DNA from: a virus
Strand: one strand, 5' to 3'
IMG/VR virus record: IMGVR_UViG_3300048924_000012
Coordinates: 1-20,121 of that record
Length of the DNA: 20,121 nucleotides
In this document: positions 1-6,025 of the stretch, in pieces
Numbering within the stretch: the first letter of the stretch is position 1
Layout: each line of letters opens with the position of its first letter
Position numbers and translations under genes: made by a program
The notes under the pieces: generated by a model
Told to the model about the DNA's origin: nothing
What the model saw: only the letters and a program-made list of their open reading frames with translations
Databases searched by the model: none

Positions 1-302
1 GTCATCTTGAAGCCGACGATCCGACAAGCAGAGATCATCGCATTGCGGAAGGACGGCGCTGGAATTCCCGTCCACCCTTCCCGGCTGACATGCTTGGCGG
101 CCTCGAATGTCGCCATGAAATCCTTAGCCTCGCGCGCGGCGCCTTTCCGGCTCCGCGAGCCGGTTTCCTGCTTGATGCGCATAGCCTCCCGCATTTTTGC
201 GGAAAACTTGTTCTGCACGTACGGCGCGGTGCCGACGATCTGGATATCGGCCATCTCGAATTTCGGCGCTTCGATGATGACGCTGCGATTTTCTTTTGCC
301 AT
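1..302 (-). CDS. Phage protein of unknown function, C-terminus cut by window edge
   Basis: An open frame starts at an ATG (300-302) and stays open for 100 codons to the left edge, so its stop lies outside the window. The translation begins MAKENRSVIIEAPKF and includes the stretches IVGTAPYVQNKFSAKM and EGWTGIPAPSFRNAMISACR. The pattern of a short beta-like N-terminus, a K/R/E-rich helical centre, and a G-x-P-A-x-x-F-R-N-A segment resembles conserved phage early-region proteins I remember without an agreed function; that likeness is from memory. It starts 9 nt after the stop of the 86-aa ORF at 312-572 and so is probably cotranscribed with it, leftward from the 573-656 control region. Natural composition and absence of stops make it a better candidate than the overlapping frames on either strand. 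No function is claimed. Confidence 0.7.
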   Translation of the reverse strand, partial: MAKENRSVIIEAPKFEMADIQIVGTAPYVQNKFSAKMREAMRIKQETGSRSRKGAAREAKDFMATFEAAKHVSREGWTGIPAPSFRNAMISACRIVGFKM

Positions 303-311
303 TGCCGCTAC

Positions 312-572
312 TCACTGCGCCGTAGCTTCGCGCAAGGCGCGCGCGTTCGTGGACGCTTCATAGAGCAGGAAGAAAATCGTCTCGAGCGTGTCGTCGGGAA
401 CGAAATAGGCATGCGGCCGGTGAAAGACCGCCTCATGCTCCCGCTTGTTCGAAAACGTGGTTTCGAGGATATCGATCGCCGCATTCAGCAGTTGATGGGC
501 GCATTCGGCGTTGCGCGCATGCACTTTTGCGGTCGAGACCTCTCTGATAGATACTACGTTAGCCTGCGACAT
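312..572 (-). CDS. Hypothetical 86-aa protein, first gene of the leftward unit
   Basis: The protein begins MSQANVVSIREV and appears mostly helical, with a central AIDILETTF segment and an acidic-hydrophobic stretch PDDTLETIFFLLYEAS near residues 63-78. I do not recognise a family. The ATG at 572 is preferred over an in-frame ATG at 584 because a GAGG core lies about 6 nt upstream of it. That Shine-Dalgarno lies inside one arm of an inverted repeat (574-580 paired with 591-597), so on the leftward transcript the start site could be masked by a hairpin. It is followed after 9 nt by the truncated protein at the window edge. Diverging from it is the ribbon-helix-helix regulator at 657, an arrangement typical of phage regulatory regions. 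Its role is unknown. Confidence 0.6.
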   Translation of the reverse strand: MSQANVVSIREVSTAKVHARNAECAHQLLNAAIDILETTFSNKREHEAVFHRPHAYFVPDDTLETIFFLLYEASTNARALREATAQ

Positions 573-573
573 G

Positions 574-597
574 CCTAACCTCATGCTGTGGGTTAGG
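574..597. repeat. Inverted repeat CCTAACC/GGTTAGG covering the RBS of the leftward gene
   Basis: CCTAACC (574-580) and GGTTAGG (591-597) are perfect 7-bp inverted arms with a 10-nt spacer. On the leftward strand the arm next to the ATG at 572 contains the Shine-Dalgarno. It may be an operator for a dimeric repressor, or an RNA hairpin that hides the ribosome-binding site. Both readings are inference; the symmetry itself is visible. Confidence 0.6.
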
Positions 598-630
598 GCC
601 GCCTTGGTGTTGGAAGCACCTTGGCGGCCC
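596..630. repeat. Long imperfect inverted repeat in the divergent promoter region
   Basis: GGGCCGCC (596-603) pairs with GGCGGCCC (623-630), then a 2x2 unpaired step, then GGTG (606-609) with CACC (617-620), around a 7-nt loop. The GC-rich hairpin would be stable in RNA from either strand. On the plus strand it is followed by a short T-run at 637-640, so a weak terminator is possible, but the T-run is offset from the stem by about 6 nt. It overlaps the -35 element proposed for the regulator gene and shares positions 596-597 with the neighbouring repeat. An operator role is the more attractive explanation. Confidence 0.6.
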
Positions 631-650
631 GAATGATTTTATGTTATCAT
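621..650 (+). promoter_or_regulatory. Putative sigma70-type promoter for the RHH regulator (leaderless)
   Basis: TTGGCG (621-626) and TATCAT (645-650) are separated by 18 nt and match the -35/-10 consensus at 4/6 and 5/6 positions. Transcription about 7 nt after the -10 would begin at the A of the ATG at 657. No Shine-Dalgarno is visible upstream of that ATG, which fits a leaderless mRNA, as known for lambda cI made from PRM. The -35 lies in the right arm of the 596-630 inverted repeat. Confidence 0.4.
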
Positions 651-668
651 CAAATCATGACGGGTCAA
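641..668 (-). promoter_or_regulatory. Putative leftward promoter overlapping the regulator promoter
   Basis: Read leftward, TTGACC (668-663; 5/6 to consensus) is followed after 16 nt by TAACAT (646-641; 4/6). Transcription would start near 634 and give a roughly 60-nt untranslated leader containing both inverted repeats before the ATG at 572. Its -10 overlaps the -10 of the rightward promoter, so the two would compete for polymerase. The assignment was made by eye and the -10 is weak. Confidence 0.3.
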
Positions 669-860
669 GATAAAAAGATAGCAAAAAAGCGGGGGCGCCC
701 CGCGACGGGCACGAGCCCGACCATTGGCGTGCGATGCGGGCCTGATCTAGTCGGCAAGATTGACGAATGGAGGTCAGGGCAGCGCCCTATCCCCTCGTTA
801 CCCGAGGCGATCCGCCGCCTTGTCGAGCAAGCCCTTGAGAAGCCGGGAAAATCGAAGTGA
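657..860 (+). CDS. Small ribbon-helix-helix DNA-binding protein with AT-hook-like N-terminus
   Basis: The 67-aa protein has a basic N-terminal segment KKRGRPATG (residues 10-18) with the R-G-R-P core of an AT hook. It continues with a short beta segment (TIGVRCGPDLV), a helix (VGKIDEW) and a second helix, SLPEAIRRLVEQAL (47-60). The strand, first helix, turn and S-x-x-E-A-I-R-R-L-V-E-x-x-L helix are the hallmark of the Arc/MetJ/CopG ribbon-helix-helix fold, whose dimers bind inverted repeats through the paired strands. The ATG at 657 is chosen over a TTG at 621 because the upstream segment is not protein-like and contains promoter-like and dyad sequences. It is likely to autoregulate and control the divergent unit; this is inferred from position. 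The regulator class is fairly sure, the target is not. Confidence 0.75.
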   Translation: MTGQDKKIAKKRGRPATGTSPTIGVRCGPDLVGKIDEWRSGQRPIPSLPEAIRRLVEQALEKPGKSK

Positions 861-946
861 GCCGGATCGGCCGTCGCACGCTCGTCTGCATGGCCGTTCT
901 CGTTTTGGTTGCGGTGATCTGGACTCTCATGCGCCGCATGGCATGA
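857..946 (+). CDS. 29-aa single-pass membrane peptide
   Basis: A GTG at 857 overlaps the stop of the regulator gene (GTGA) and opens 29 codons to a TGA at 944-946. After the basic MSRIGRRT comes a hydrophobic run, LVCMAVLVLVAVIWTLM, long enough to span a membrane, and then a basic end (RRMA). The basic-hydrophobic-basic layout and stop/start overlap suggest a coupled small membrane protein. With the two-helix membrane protein at 1245 it could belong to a lysis or membrane-effector set, but no family is recognised. Size and a GTG start without a strong ribosome site keep confidence modest. Confidence 0.4.
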   Translation: MSRIGRRTLVCMAVLVLVAVIWTLMRRMA

Positions 947-967
947 TCCCCTCAACCGGGAGGGGCG

Positions 968-1222
968 ATGAGCGAGGAGCCAATAAGGCTGGAGACGATC
1001 GTAGGCATGACCGCTGTGTTCTTCGCTAACCCAGCCTTCGGAGGTCACTCTGCCATTGAGCCCATTCTGACGCTGAACTTGGTAGATCAATCCGGGCGGA
1101 TTGTCCTGCTACCGTTAGCCGATACGGCCCTTGCAAAAATCCTTGATACGCTGAAACGTTTTGAGCAAGGCCTGACAGGCCTCCCAGGATTAGAGCCTTT
1201 CGAGCCACCCAAAGCGCAATGA
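968..1222 (+). CDS. Hypothetical 84-aa protein
   Basis: The ATG is preceded by a strong Shine-Dalgarno (GGGAGGGGCG). The protein begins MSEEPIRLETIVGM; its centre, IEPILTLNLVDQSGRIVLLPL (near residues 30-50), reads as two beta strands joined by a polar turn, followed by a helix TALAKILDTLKRFEQGL and a proline-rich end. It is soluble-looking with no signal peptide or membrane span. I do not recognise the family. It sits in the rightward cluster after the regulator and membrane peptide, and its stop overlaps the start of an 8-codon relay ORF (ATGA at 1219-1222), which suggests coupling to the membrane protein that follows. Confidence 0.65.
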   Translation: MSEEPIRLETIVGMTAVFFANPAFGGHSAIEPILTLNLVDQSGRIVLLPLADTALAKILDTLKRFEQGLTGLPGLEPFEPPKAQ

Positions 1223-1245
1223 TCTTCAGCATGAGTCTCTCCTGA
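1219..1245 (+). CDS. Eight-residue relay ORF between two genes
   Basis: ATG at 1219 overlaps the previous stop as ATGA, and after eight codons (MIFSMSLS) its TGA overlaps the next start as TGATG at 1243-1247. Ribosomes ending the 84-aa gene could restart here and hand over to the holin-like gene, which has no convincing Shine-Dalgarno of its own. A chance origin cannot be excluded for so short a frame. Confidence 0.25.
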   Translation: MIFSMSLS

Positions 1246-1583
1246 TGTGGAACGCCTTCGTCTGGATCATGTGCGCGGCCGTGATCGCTTTGTGGGCTTG
1301 GACCGTCAAGTACATCGGTCACAACACGCCGCCTGAAATCTTCATTCCGGTCGGCGCCGCATTCCTCGCAGCGATCCTCATTTGGGATCACCGGAAGACG
1401 AAAGCAGCCGCTGCCGAACAGGCGAAGCGAGAACAGCGTTCAAGATCCCGAGCTGCTGCGGAGTTATACGATCCGCGAGACGATTCCCGAGCGCCTTCTG
1501 CACCGGTCCTGACAATAGAAGCCGACCCGCAAGGCCGGGCCCGGCCAAGCCGAACGCCACAGCTCCCGCCCCCGCGCCCCTAG
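1245..1583 (+). CDS. Two-helix membrane protein, holin-like candidate
   Basis: The 112-aa product has two hydrophobic segments, about residues 4-24 (AFVWIMCAAVIALWAW) and 32-48 (IFIPVGAAFLAAILIW), joined by a short polar turn (GHNTPPE). A strongly charged tail (HRKTKAAAAEQAKREQRSRSR) follows. Two spans plus a basic cytoplasmic tail and about 110 residues match the topology of class II holins, but holins share little sequence and no endolysin is in the window, so this is an inference. The last 206 nt run antisense into the 3' end of the ejection-protein gene that ends at 1378; the residues encoded there are low-complexity and Pro/Arg-rich, as if read through from a once shorter gene. Any signal-anchored membrane protein of unknown role is the alternative. 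Confidence 0.55.
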   Translation: MWNAFVWIMCAAVIALWAWTVKYIGHNTPPEIFIPVGAAFLAAILIWDHRKTKAAAAEQAKREQRSRSRAAAELYDPRDDSRAPSAPVLTIEADPQGRARPSRTPQLPPPRP

Positions 1584-3108
1584 GGCCATCGGCAGCGCCG
1601 CCGGCGGCCGCGCCCGCGCCCGCGCTGATTGCGTGCTGCACAAAGGCGCGCGGCGCCGTACCAGAATTTGGCAGCTTCTCCATGATGGCCGCGCCGGCGC
1701 GCGCGAGATCGGCCATCTCGCCCTTACCGCGCGCGTAGGCCCCGCGGTTCGCGGTCGCCACCGCAGTTCGCAACTGCTGCGGCGAAATGAGCCCCTGCGC
1801 GGTCTCGGCACCGGCGCCCGTGACGGCCTTTTCGAGCGTCTTCCAATTCGCCCACTGCCGGCGTGCCGTCTCCCATTCTTGGCGATCCGCACTGGAGATT
1901 GAGCGGTTCATGGCCTTGTCCAGCGCTCGACGGACATCCTTCAAAGCCCCCGCGAGCGGAGGATTGCTGAATTCGATCTCCTTGGCAGACTTATCCGCGG
2001 CAGAGCGCACCGCTTGATACATCTGGCCTGGCATGGAGCGCCCCTGCGCAACGATCCCATCAATGACCTTCGCGAGCATCGGAGCTTGCATATTTTTCGG
2101 GATGAGATCGTCGTATTTCTGAAGCGCGGCGCCCAAGTCTTTTGCGAGCGGCACATCGTAGTTTAGCGTGTTGCGAGCGCTTAAGTCCTCGAACTTCTGC
2201 GAAATACGTTTTACGCCGTCGTCGATCACTTCAGACGTTGCGCGCGGCGCATCAACACCCATGCGACGCAGCGCGGCGCTCGTGAACTGTTCGCCCTGGC
2301 GCTCTGAAATCTCAGCCGCCTTGCCGCCGGATAGCGGCAAATCGCCGAACGCGGATTCAAACCACTTCAGCGGCTTCGATCCGCTCCGCTGGCCGGCTGT
2401 AACGTCAACGCCCTCTTTCGTGAGGGTATCCACAAGTTCTTGGCGAGGGGCGCTCGCGGCGAATGGCGAAAGAAGCTTCTTGCCGGCTTGCACCACGCCA
2501 TGCGCGCCGGCGCCAACAACGCCGCCCGTTACGGCGCCAATTCCCGCAGACGTTGGCACGTCGCCGAGTTCATCGGCCTCGCCTGCCCCTTGGAGCGCAC
2601 CGAGCGCCGCGCCGCCAGCCACTGCGCCTTTGAGGCCAACCCCAGCCAGCTTCAGAGGAGAGAGCGAGGCGCCGACATTCGCGGCCACCTCGGCGCTGCC
2701 ATGCGCGATCGGATGCTCGATACCAGCCGTGGCATTGAGAGATCGGAACTTGTCCCGTTCGGCCTTATAGGCCTCCTCGGCGCCATCCGAGCCGATCAAG
2801 CGCCGCACCGCGCCGACCGGCGCCGAGATGAGCGGCGGCGTGCCGACGGGCAGCCCGGACGCGGCGCCAAGACCCGCGAGCTCATCCGAGAAGCCAAAGG
2901 CTGCGCCTTCGTGAGCGCCCATCAAGGCTGCCTGCGTCGCACTCGTCTTCTCGAGCTTTGGCTGCGGGTCGTGATACCCGACCTTCAGATCAAATAGATC
3001 GCGAGGCATATCCGAATAGTGCTTCGTGTACATGCTGTCGGCGAGCTGCTGATCCGACATGTCATTGTACTCGGGATATTGCTGGCGAATTTCAGCGAGC
3101 GTTGCCAT
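1378..3108 (-). CDS. Large ejection/internal virion protein candidate (576 aa)
   Basis: The N-terminus (ATLAEIRQQYPEYNDMSDQQ, residues 2-21, then YSDMPRDLFD) is a segment I recall from proteins injected with the genome by short-tailed phages, where an I-R-x-x-Y-P-x-Y-x-D-M-S-D-x-x-L-A-D pattern recurs. Glycine/alanine-rich, weakly hydrophobic segments at about 140-205 and 490-535 could insert in membranes, and charged helices lie between them. It is the last of three coupled genes at the end of the tail module, the place of P22 gp7/gp20/gp16-type ejection genes. Start and upstream stop overlap as TGATG at 3106-3110. Role as an ejection protein is inferred from N-terminus, composition and position; no enzymatic motif is visible. 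The gene's end is overlapped by the opposing holin-like gene. Confidence 0.75.
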   Translation of the reverse strand: MATLAEIRQQYPEYNDMSDQQLADSMYTKHYSDMPRDLFDLKVGYHDPQPKLEKTSATQAALMGAHEGAAFGFSDELAGLGAASGLPVGTPPLISAPVGAVRRLIGSDGAEEAYKAERDKFRSLNATAGIEHPIAHGSAEVAANVGASLSPLKLAGVGLKGAVAGGAALGALQGAGEADELGDVPTSAGIGAVTGGVVGAGAHGVVQAGKKLLSPFAASAPRQELVDTLTKEGVDVTAGQRSGSKPLKWFESAFGDLPLSGGKAAEISERQGEQFTSAALRRMGVDAPRATSEVIDDGVKRISQKFEDLSARNTLNYDVPLAKDLGAALQKYDDLIPKNMQAPMLAKVIDGIVAQGRSMPGQMYQAVRSAADKSAKEIEFSNPPLAGALKDVRRALDKAMNRSISSADRQEWETARRQWANWKTLEKAVTGAGAETAQGLISPQQLRTAVATANRGAYARGKGEMADLARAGAAIMEKLPNSGTAPRAFVQHAISAGAGAAAGGAADGPRGAGAGAVAFGLAGPGLAGRLLLSGPVQKALGNRLADRITPQQLGILNAVLASPVRQRLLSSSGDPK

Positions 3109-4445
3109 CAGCGGAGCCCCAACGGATCAGCGGCGGCCGCGGCGGGCGGCCTGCCATCTGCGGTCGGCATCCTCGCCTTTGCAGCAGCGCGCAATTGCCC
3201 AGCCTGAATGACCTTGCGGAAGTCGCTCAGCGCTTCCTTGAAGGCTTCCGGCGACTGCGCCTGATCCAGCCGTGCAAGAGCGTTGGTCGCCTTGGCACCC
3301 TCGATGTCCGTGATGGCGCCGCCGCCCTTCAGCGTATTGTATGCCTCAAGGAAGGTTTGGCCCTTCAACTGCTCAACGGCAGCACGGAAATTGGCCTGCT
3401 GCGTGCCCGGGATCGTCGGGATCTTGGAATACGGTCCCAACGACCAGCCCAAGCCGGGATGGTTTTCGATGTCGCCGATCGTCTTGAGGATCTGACCTGA
3501 CGCAGCTTGAACCTGCGGCAGTGCTACGGCAGCCTGGCCGACGGCCTTGCCCGTCTCCTTGTCGCGCGCGGCGCCGGCTATATCCTTCGGCAACATCGCG
3601 ACCGGCTGCCGCGTGATCGGATCAACCAAAACCGTCCCCGTTGCGGTATCTACCTTGATCGGCGCCTTTGAAAGAACGACGCCATTAGGCAACTTCACCG
3701 TTGCGGCGCCGCCCTTGTCGTTGAGCTGGATCGCGACCGGCTGCCCATCGGCGCCCACGCCATAGATCGGCGTCAGGCCGTACTTGGCATCCTTCGCTTG
3801 CGCATCCTTGAAATCCGGATGATCCTGCGAATACTCGTACTCCTTGATCTTCTCCGTCCGCTTGTCGGCGAACGCGTTCGTGACCAGGATTTTCATGATC
3901 TCAGGGTTTGCCGCGGCTGCCTGCGCCATTGCCGGATCGACGCCCTTTTTAACGAGAGCCTGAAGCGTGGCATTCGTCTGCTGTGCTTTGATCGAACCTT
4001 CATCAGTTGGCCGACCGGTGACCGCGGCGCCAAGGCCGCCGGCGAGCGCAGCGATCGGGCCGCCGGCCATATTTCCGAGGAAGCCCTTCAGGCCCAACAT
4101 AAACCGGCCGTCTCCTTCTGGCGCGGCTGGTGCAGCTTGGGGCGCAGGCGCGGACGGCCCGGCCATGGACATCGGCGCGGGTTGCTGCGGCGCCTGAGGC
4201 ATTGCCGCATTGGCGTTCATCGGCGCACCGACGGGGCCCTGCGGCCAGGCTGCGCTATCAATCGCGTTGGGCTGGTTCGCCGGCATCACCTGGGCTTGCG
4301 GAGGCGGCGCAAACGACATCGGGCCCGGCGAGCCGTAGCTCGCTGTGTCGGACTGCTGGAGCCCGGGCGCGTTCTGGTTCATGGCATTTGCGCGGAGAAA
4401 GTCTAGGATTCCGCCGCCGCTCAGAGCATCGAGAAGTCCCGCCAT
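3108..4445 (-). CDS. Second ejection/internal virion protein candidate (445 aa)
   Basis: The product opens with MAGLLDALSGGGILDFLRAN, then a Pro/Gln/Ala/Met-rich disordered region (about 38-110), then a glycine-rich amphipathic stretch FMLGLKGFLGNMAGGPIAAL (115-134), and a mixed C-terminal half. The segment FLEAYNTLKGGGAITDIEGA near residues 365-385 is one I associate with phage injected proteins. An ATG at 4445 overlaps the upstream stop (TGATG); a GTG one codon earlier (4448) is a possible alternative. Coupled position between two other Gly/Ala-rich proteins at the end of the tail cluster supports a virion protein delivered with DNA. No enzymatic motif is visible. Confidence 0.75.
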   Translation of the reverse strand: MAGLLDALSGGGILDFLRANAMNQNAPGLQQSDTASYGSPGPMSFAPPPQAQVMPANQPNAIDSAAWPQGPVGAPMNANAAMPQAPQQPAPMSMAGPSAPAPQAAPAAPEGDGRFMLGLKGFLGNMAGGPIAALAGGLGAAVTGRPTDEGSIKAQQTNATLQALVKKGVDPAMAQAAAANPEIMKILVTNAFADKRTEKIKEYEYSQDHPDFKDAQAKDAKYGLTPIYGVGADGQPVAIQLNDKGGAATVKLPNGVVLSKAPIKVDTATGTVLVDPITRQPVAMLPKDIAGAARDKETGKAVGQAAVALPQVQAASGQILKTIGDIENHPGLGWSLGPYSKIPTIPGTQQANFRAAVEQLKGQTFLEAYNTLKGGGAITDIEGAKATNALARLDQAQSPEAFKEALSDFRKVIQAGQLRAAAKARMPTADGRPPAAAAADPLGLR

Positions 4446-5317
4446 CACTTCGCTCCGAAACTGATGTTCGTCTTAGGCATCAGCGAACCTATGCCACCCG
4501 CGATGGTCGCAAACTGCTGCGCGCCTGACATCGTGTTTTCGCCGGTGCTGCTGCCGTTGTTGGTGCCGAACTGCGCCGCCACCGGTGAGACCATGCCGAG
4601 CAGGGTCTGCAACTGCGAAGCCGGGATGTTAAACATCTGCGAATAGGCGTTGATCGCAGCCGTCGGGGCCGCGTTTTGCGCCTCAAGGCCACTCGACACC
4701 GATCCCACGCCGTTCGTGAAGTTCTGATTGGCCTGGTTTTGGTTGGAGTTCAGCAGGCCATAGCTCGTATTTCCGGCGTTATAGAGCGTGCCCGCGGCAT
4801 TCAGCGCGTTCGTGGTATCGGTGTTGTACTGCTGCGCGATCACGGGCGCGACGCCGGCGGCGATGCCGCGGCCGAGCGCCTGGGAATTGCCGGGCGAGCC
4901 GTCGCGGCCGGCCGCCGCCCATGCGCCGTTGGTCTGGTTCGTGACATCCGTCGTGATCTGGTCGAGCTGGGCCTTGAGCGCCGGGTTGTTGCCGATGTTC
5001 GCGCCGCTTGCCGTCGTGCCGAGAATTCCGTTCTGGAGCCCAGAGAGGTTCGATTTGATCGCAGCATCGTTGTTCTGTGCGCCGCCCCCGTTGAGCAGCC
5101 CCATGGTCCCGGAGTTGATCTGAGGCGCATAGTTCGGCTGGTTGCTCGAGTTGTTGATGACCTGATTGAGCACGCCCTGTTCGCCGGTGGAGAGCGTTCC
5201 GGCCTGCGGCACTAACTTGTTGACTGATCCAAGGATTCCCGTCAGCGAGCTCGCGGCCGGATCGTAGGGCGCCAACTGCGACGTGCTGGTCTGCTTGCTG
5301 GTTGAGGTGCCGCCCAT
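4445..5317 (-). CDS. Gln/Asn/Ser-rich tail or ejection protein candidate (290 aa)
   Basis: It begins MGGTSTSKQTSTSQLAPYDP and is unusually rich in N, Q, G, S and A. Helical segments such as NPALKAQLDQITTDVTNQTN and repeated asparagine/glutamine patches (SYGLLNSNQNQANQNF) fill the rest, with a hydrophobic C-terminal part (FATIAGGIGSLMP). This low-complexity, cysteine-free composition suits small injected virion proteins of podoviruses, the first of a set of three here. The ATG at 5317 abuts the previous stop (TAATG); the longer frame to 5458 has an Arg-rich, shadow-like N-terminus and overlaps the GNAT-like gene, so it was not used. Function is inferred from context only. Confidence 0.7.
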   Translation of the reverse strand: MGGTSTSKQTSTSQLAPYDPAASSLTGILGSVNKLVPQAGTLSTGEQGVLNQVINNSSNQPNYAPQINSGTMGLLNGGGAQNNDAAIKSNLSGLQNGILGTTASGANIGNNPALKAQLDQITTDVTNQTNGAWAAAGRDGSPGNSQALGRGIAAGVAPVIAQQYNTDTTNALNAAGTLYNAGNTSYGLLNSNQNQANQNFTNGVGSVSSGLEAQNAAPTAAINAYSQMFNIPASQLQTLLGMVSPVAAQFGTNNGSSTGENTMSGAQQFATIAGGIGSLMPKTNISFGAK

Positions 5318-5727
5318 TACAAAGGCCTTTCCAGAACAACGTTGGAAACTCGATAATTTGGCAGTACCCGGGCCCAGCCAGCGCGGCCCATAATGCGCAC
5401 GAGTGCCGCGCCTTCGGCGCGCGCCCAATCCTCGATTTCCCTCAGCGCTTCGATCCAACGATCCATATCTGAACCGCCAAGCGCCGTGATGAGGCAGATG
5501 AGGTGCCTGTCAGTGTTCACGAGGAGCGTGGTGCACGCTGCCAAAATCTCCTTCCCCTCACAGACCAGCCACAGAAGCGCGTCGCCCTCAAGGAGATCGC
5601 TCTCGACATCCTTCGTGTGGCTCAAATCCGTTCGTAGGACGGCCGAGAACAGTGCATCCTTAACCCGAGGCCACAAATCAGGGACCATGGATGGTGGGAC
5701 ACAGATCAGTTTAGCCGAGGCAGACAT
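5317..5727 (-). CDS. GNAT-like phage protein in the tail module (136 aa)
   Basis: After MSASAKLICVPP comes an N-terminal helix, then the strands LLWLVCEGKEILAACTTLLV (51-70) and HLICLITALGG (75-85), a helix MDRWIEALREIEDWARAEGA (88-107), a strand (ALVRIMG), and the end YRVSNVVLERPL. This order matches the GNAT acetyltransferase fold, and phages of this type often carry such a protein between nozzle and ejection genes. The typical Q/R-x-x-G-x-G/A acetyl-CoA loop is not clearly present (ITALGGSDMDRW occupies the place), so catalytic activity is doubtful and a structural role is possible. The ATG at 5727 gives a 17-nt overlap with the upstream gene; an ATG at 5763 would lengthen that overlap without sensible sequence. 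Confidence 0.7.
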   Translation of the reverse strand: MSASAKLICVPPSMVPDLWPRVKDALFSAVLRTDLSHTKDVESDLLEGDALLWLVCEGKEILAACTTLLVNTDRHLICLITALGGSDMDRWIEALREIEDWARAEGAALVRIMGRAGWARVLPNYRVSNVVLERPL

Positions 5728-6025
5728 AGAAGAACGACCGATCGGTTTGAGCGTTGTTCGCATGCGAAACCGTGAACGTCTGTTTTCCGACCGACGCCAC
5801 GTATGTCGTGGACAATGCCGCAGCCGCGTTAGCGGTTTTTTGGAAGAGGAAGACGGCGCTCCCGGGAGCGCAATTCACCGCGGAAACGACCGTCGAGGTG
5901 GCGCTCGGGGTCAGGGTTACTGTTCCTGTCGCGTTCGACCGTCCCATGGCGAGCTGCTGGAGCGACATCGCGAACTTCGCGAGGTCTTTCTCTTGCGAGC
6001 CCGGAAGATAGACGCCAGCGCTCAT
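5711..6025 (-). CDS. Small beta-rich virion-associated protein (104 aa)
   Basis: An N-terminal helix (QEKDLAKFAMSLQQLAMG, 11-28) is followed by a beta-rich domain with Thr/Ser/Val strands (GTVTLTPSATSTVVSA) and the segments FQKTANAAAALSTTYVAS and FTVSHANNAQTDRSFFYVCL. The T-A-N-A-A-A-A-L-x-T-T-Y-V and F-T-V-x-H-A-N-N-A-Q-T-D-R patterns recur in small phage proteins next to tail genes, as far as I remember, so a tail or capsid-associated role is likely. The start at 6025 overlaps the nozzle stop as ATGA. The longer frame from 6103 only adds an Arg/His-rich shadow segment. Confidence 0.75.
   Translation of the reverse strand: MSAGVYLPGSQEKDLAKFAMSLQQLAMGRSNATGTVTLTPSATSTVVSAVNCAPGSAVFLFQKTANAAAALSTTYVASVGKQTFTVSHANNAQTDRSFFYVCLG

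Noticed and set aside
124-315. A minus-strand 63-codon frame at the left edge
   Set aside because: Arg-rich shadow; the overlapping frame starting at 302 and open to the edge has natural composition.
596-640. Rho-independent terminator reading rightward
   Set aside because: The stem is strong but the T-run is offset by six bases and only four long, and no gene ends just upstream; an operator or leader structure fits better.
1026-1391. A minus-strand 121-codon frame with a C-E-E-C motif, following the last ejection gene
   Set aside because: It starts with GTG overlapping the ejection stop, but opposes the much more natural plus-strand proteins at 968 and 1245, and the translation is Arg/Asp-rich and uneven.
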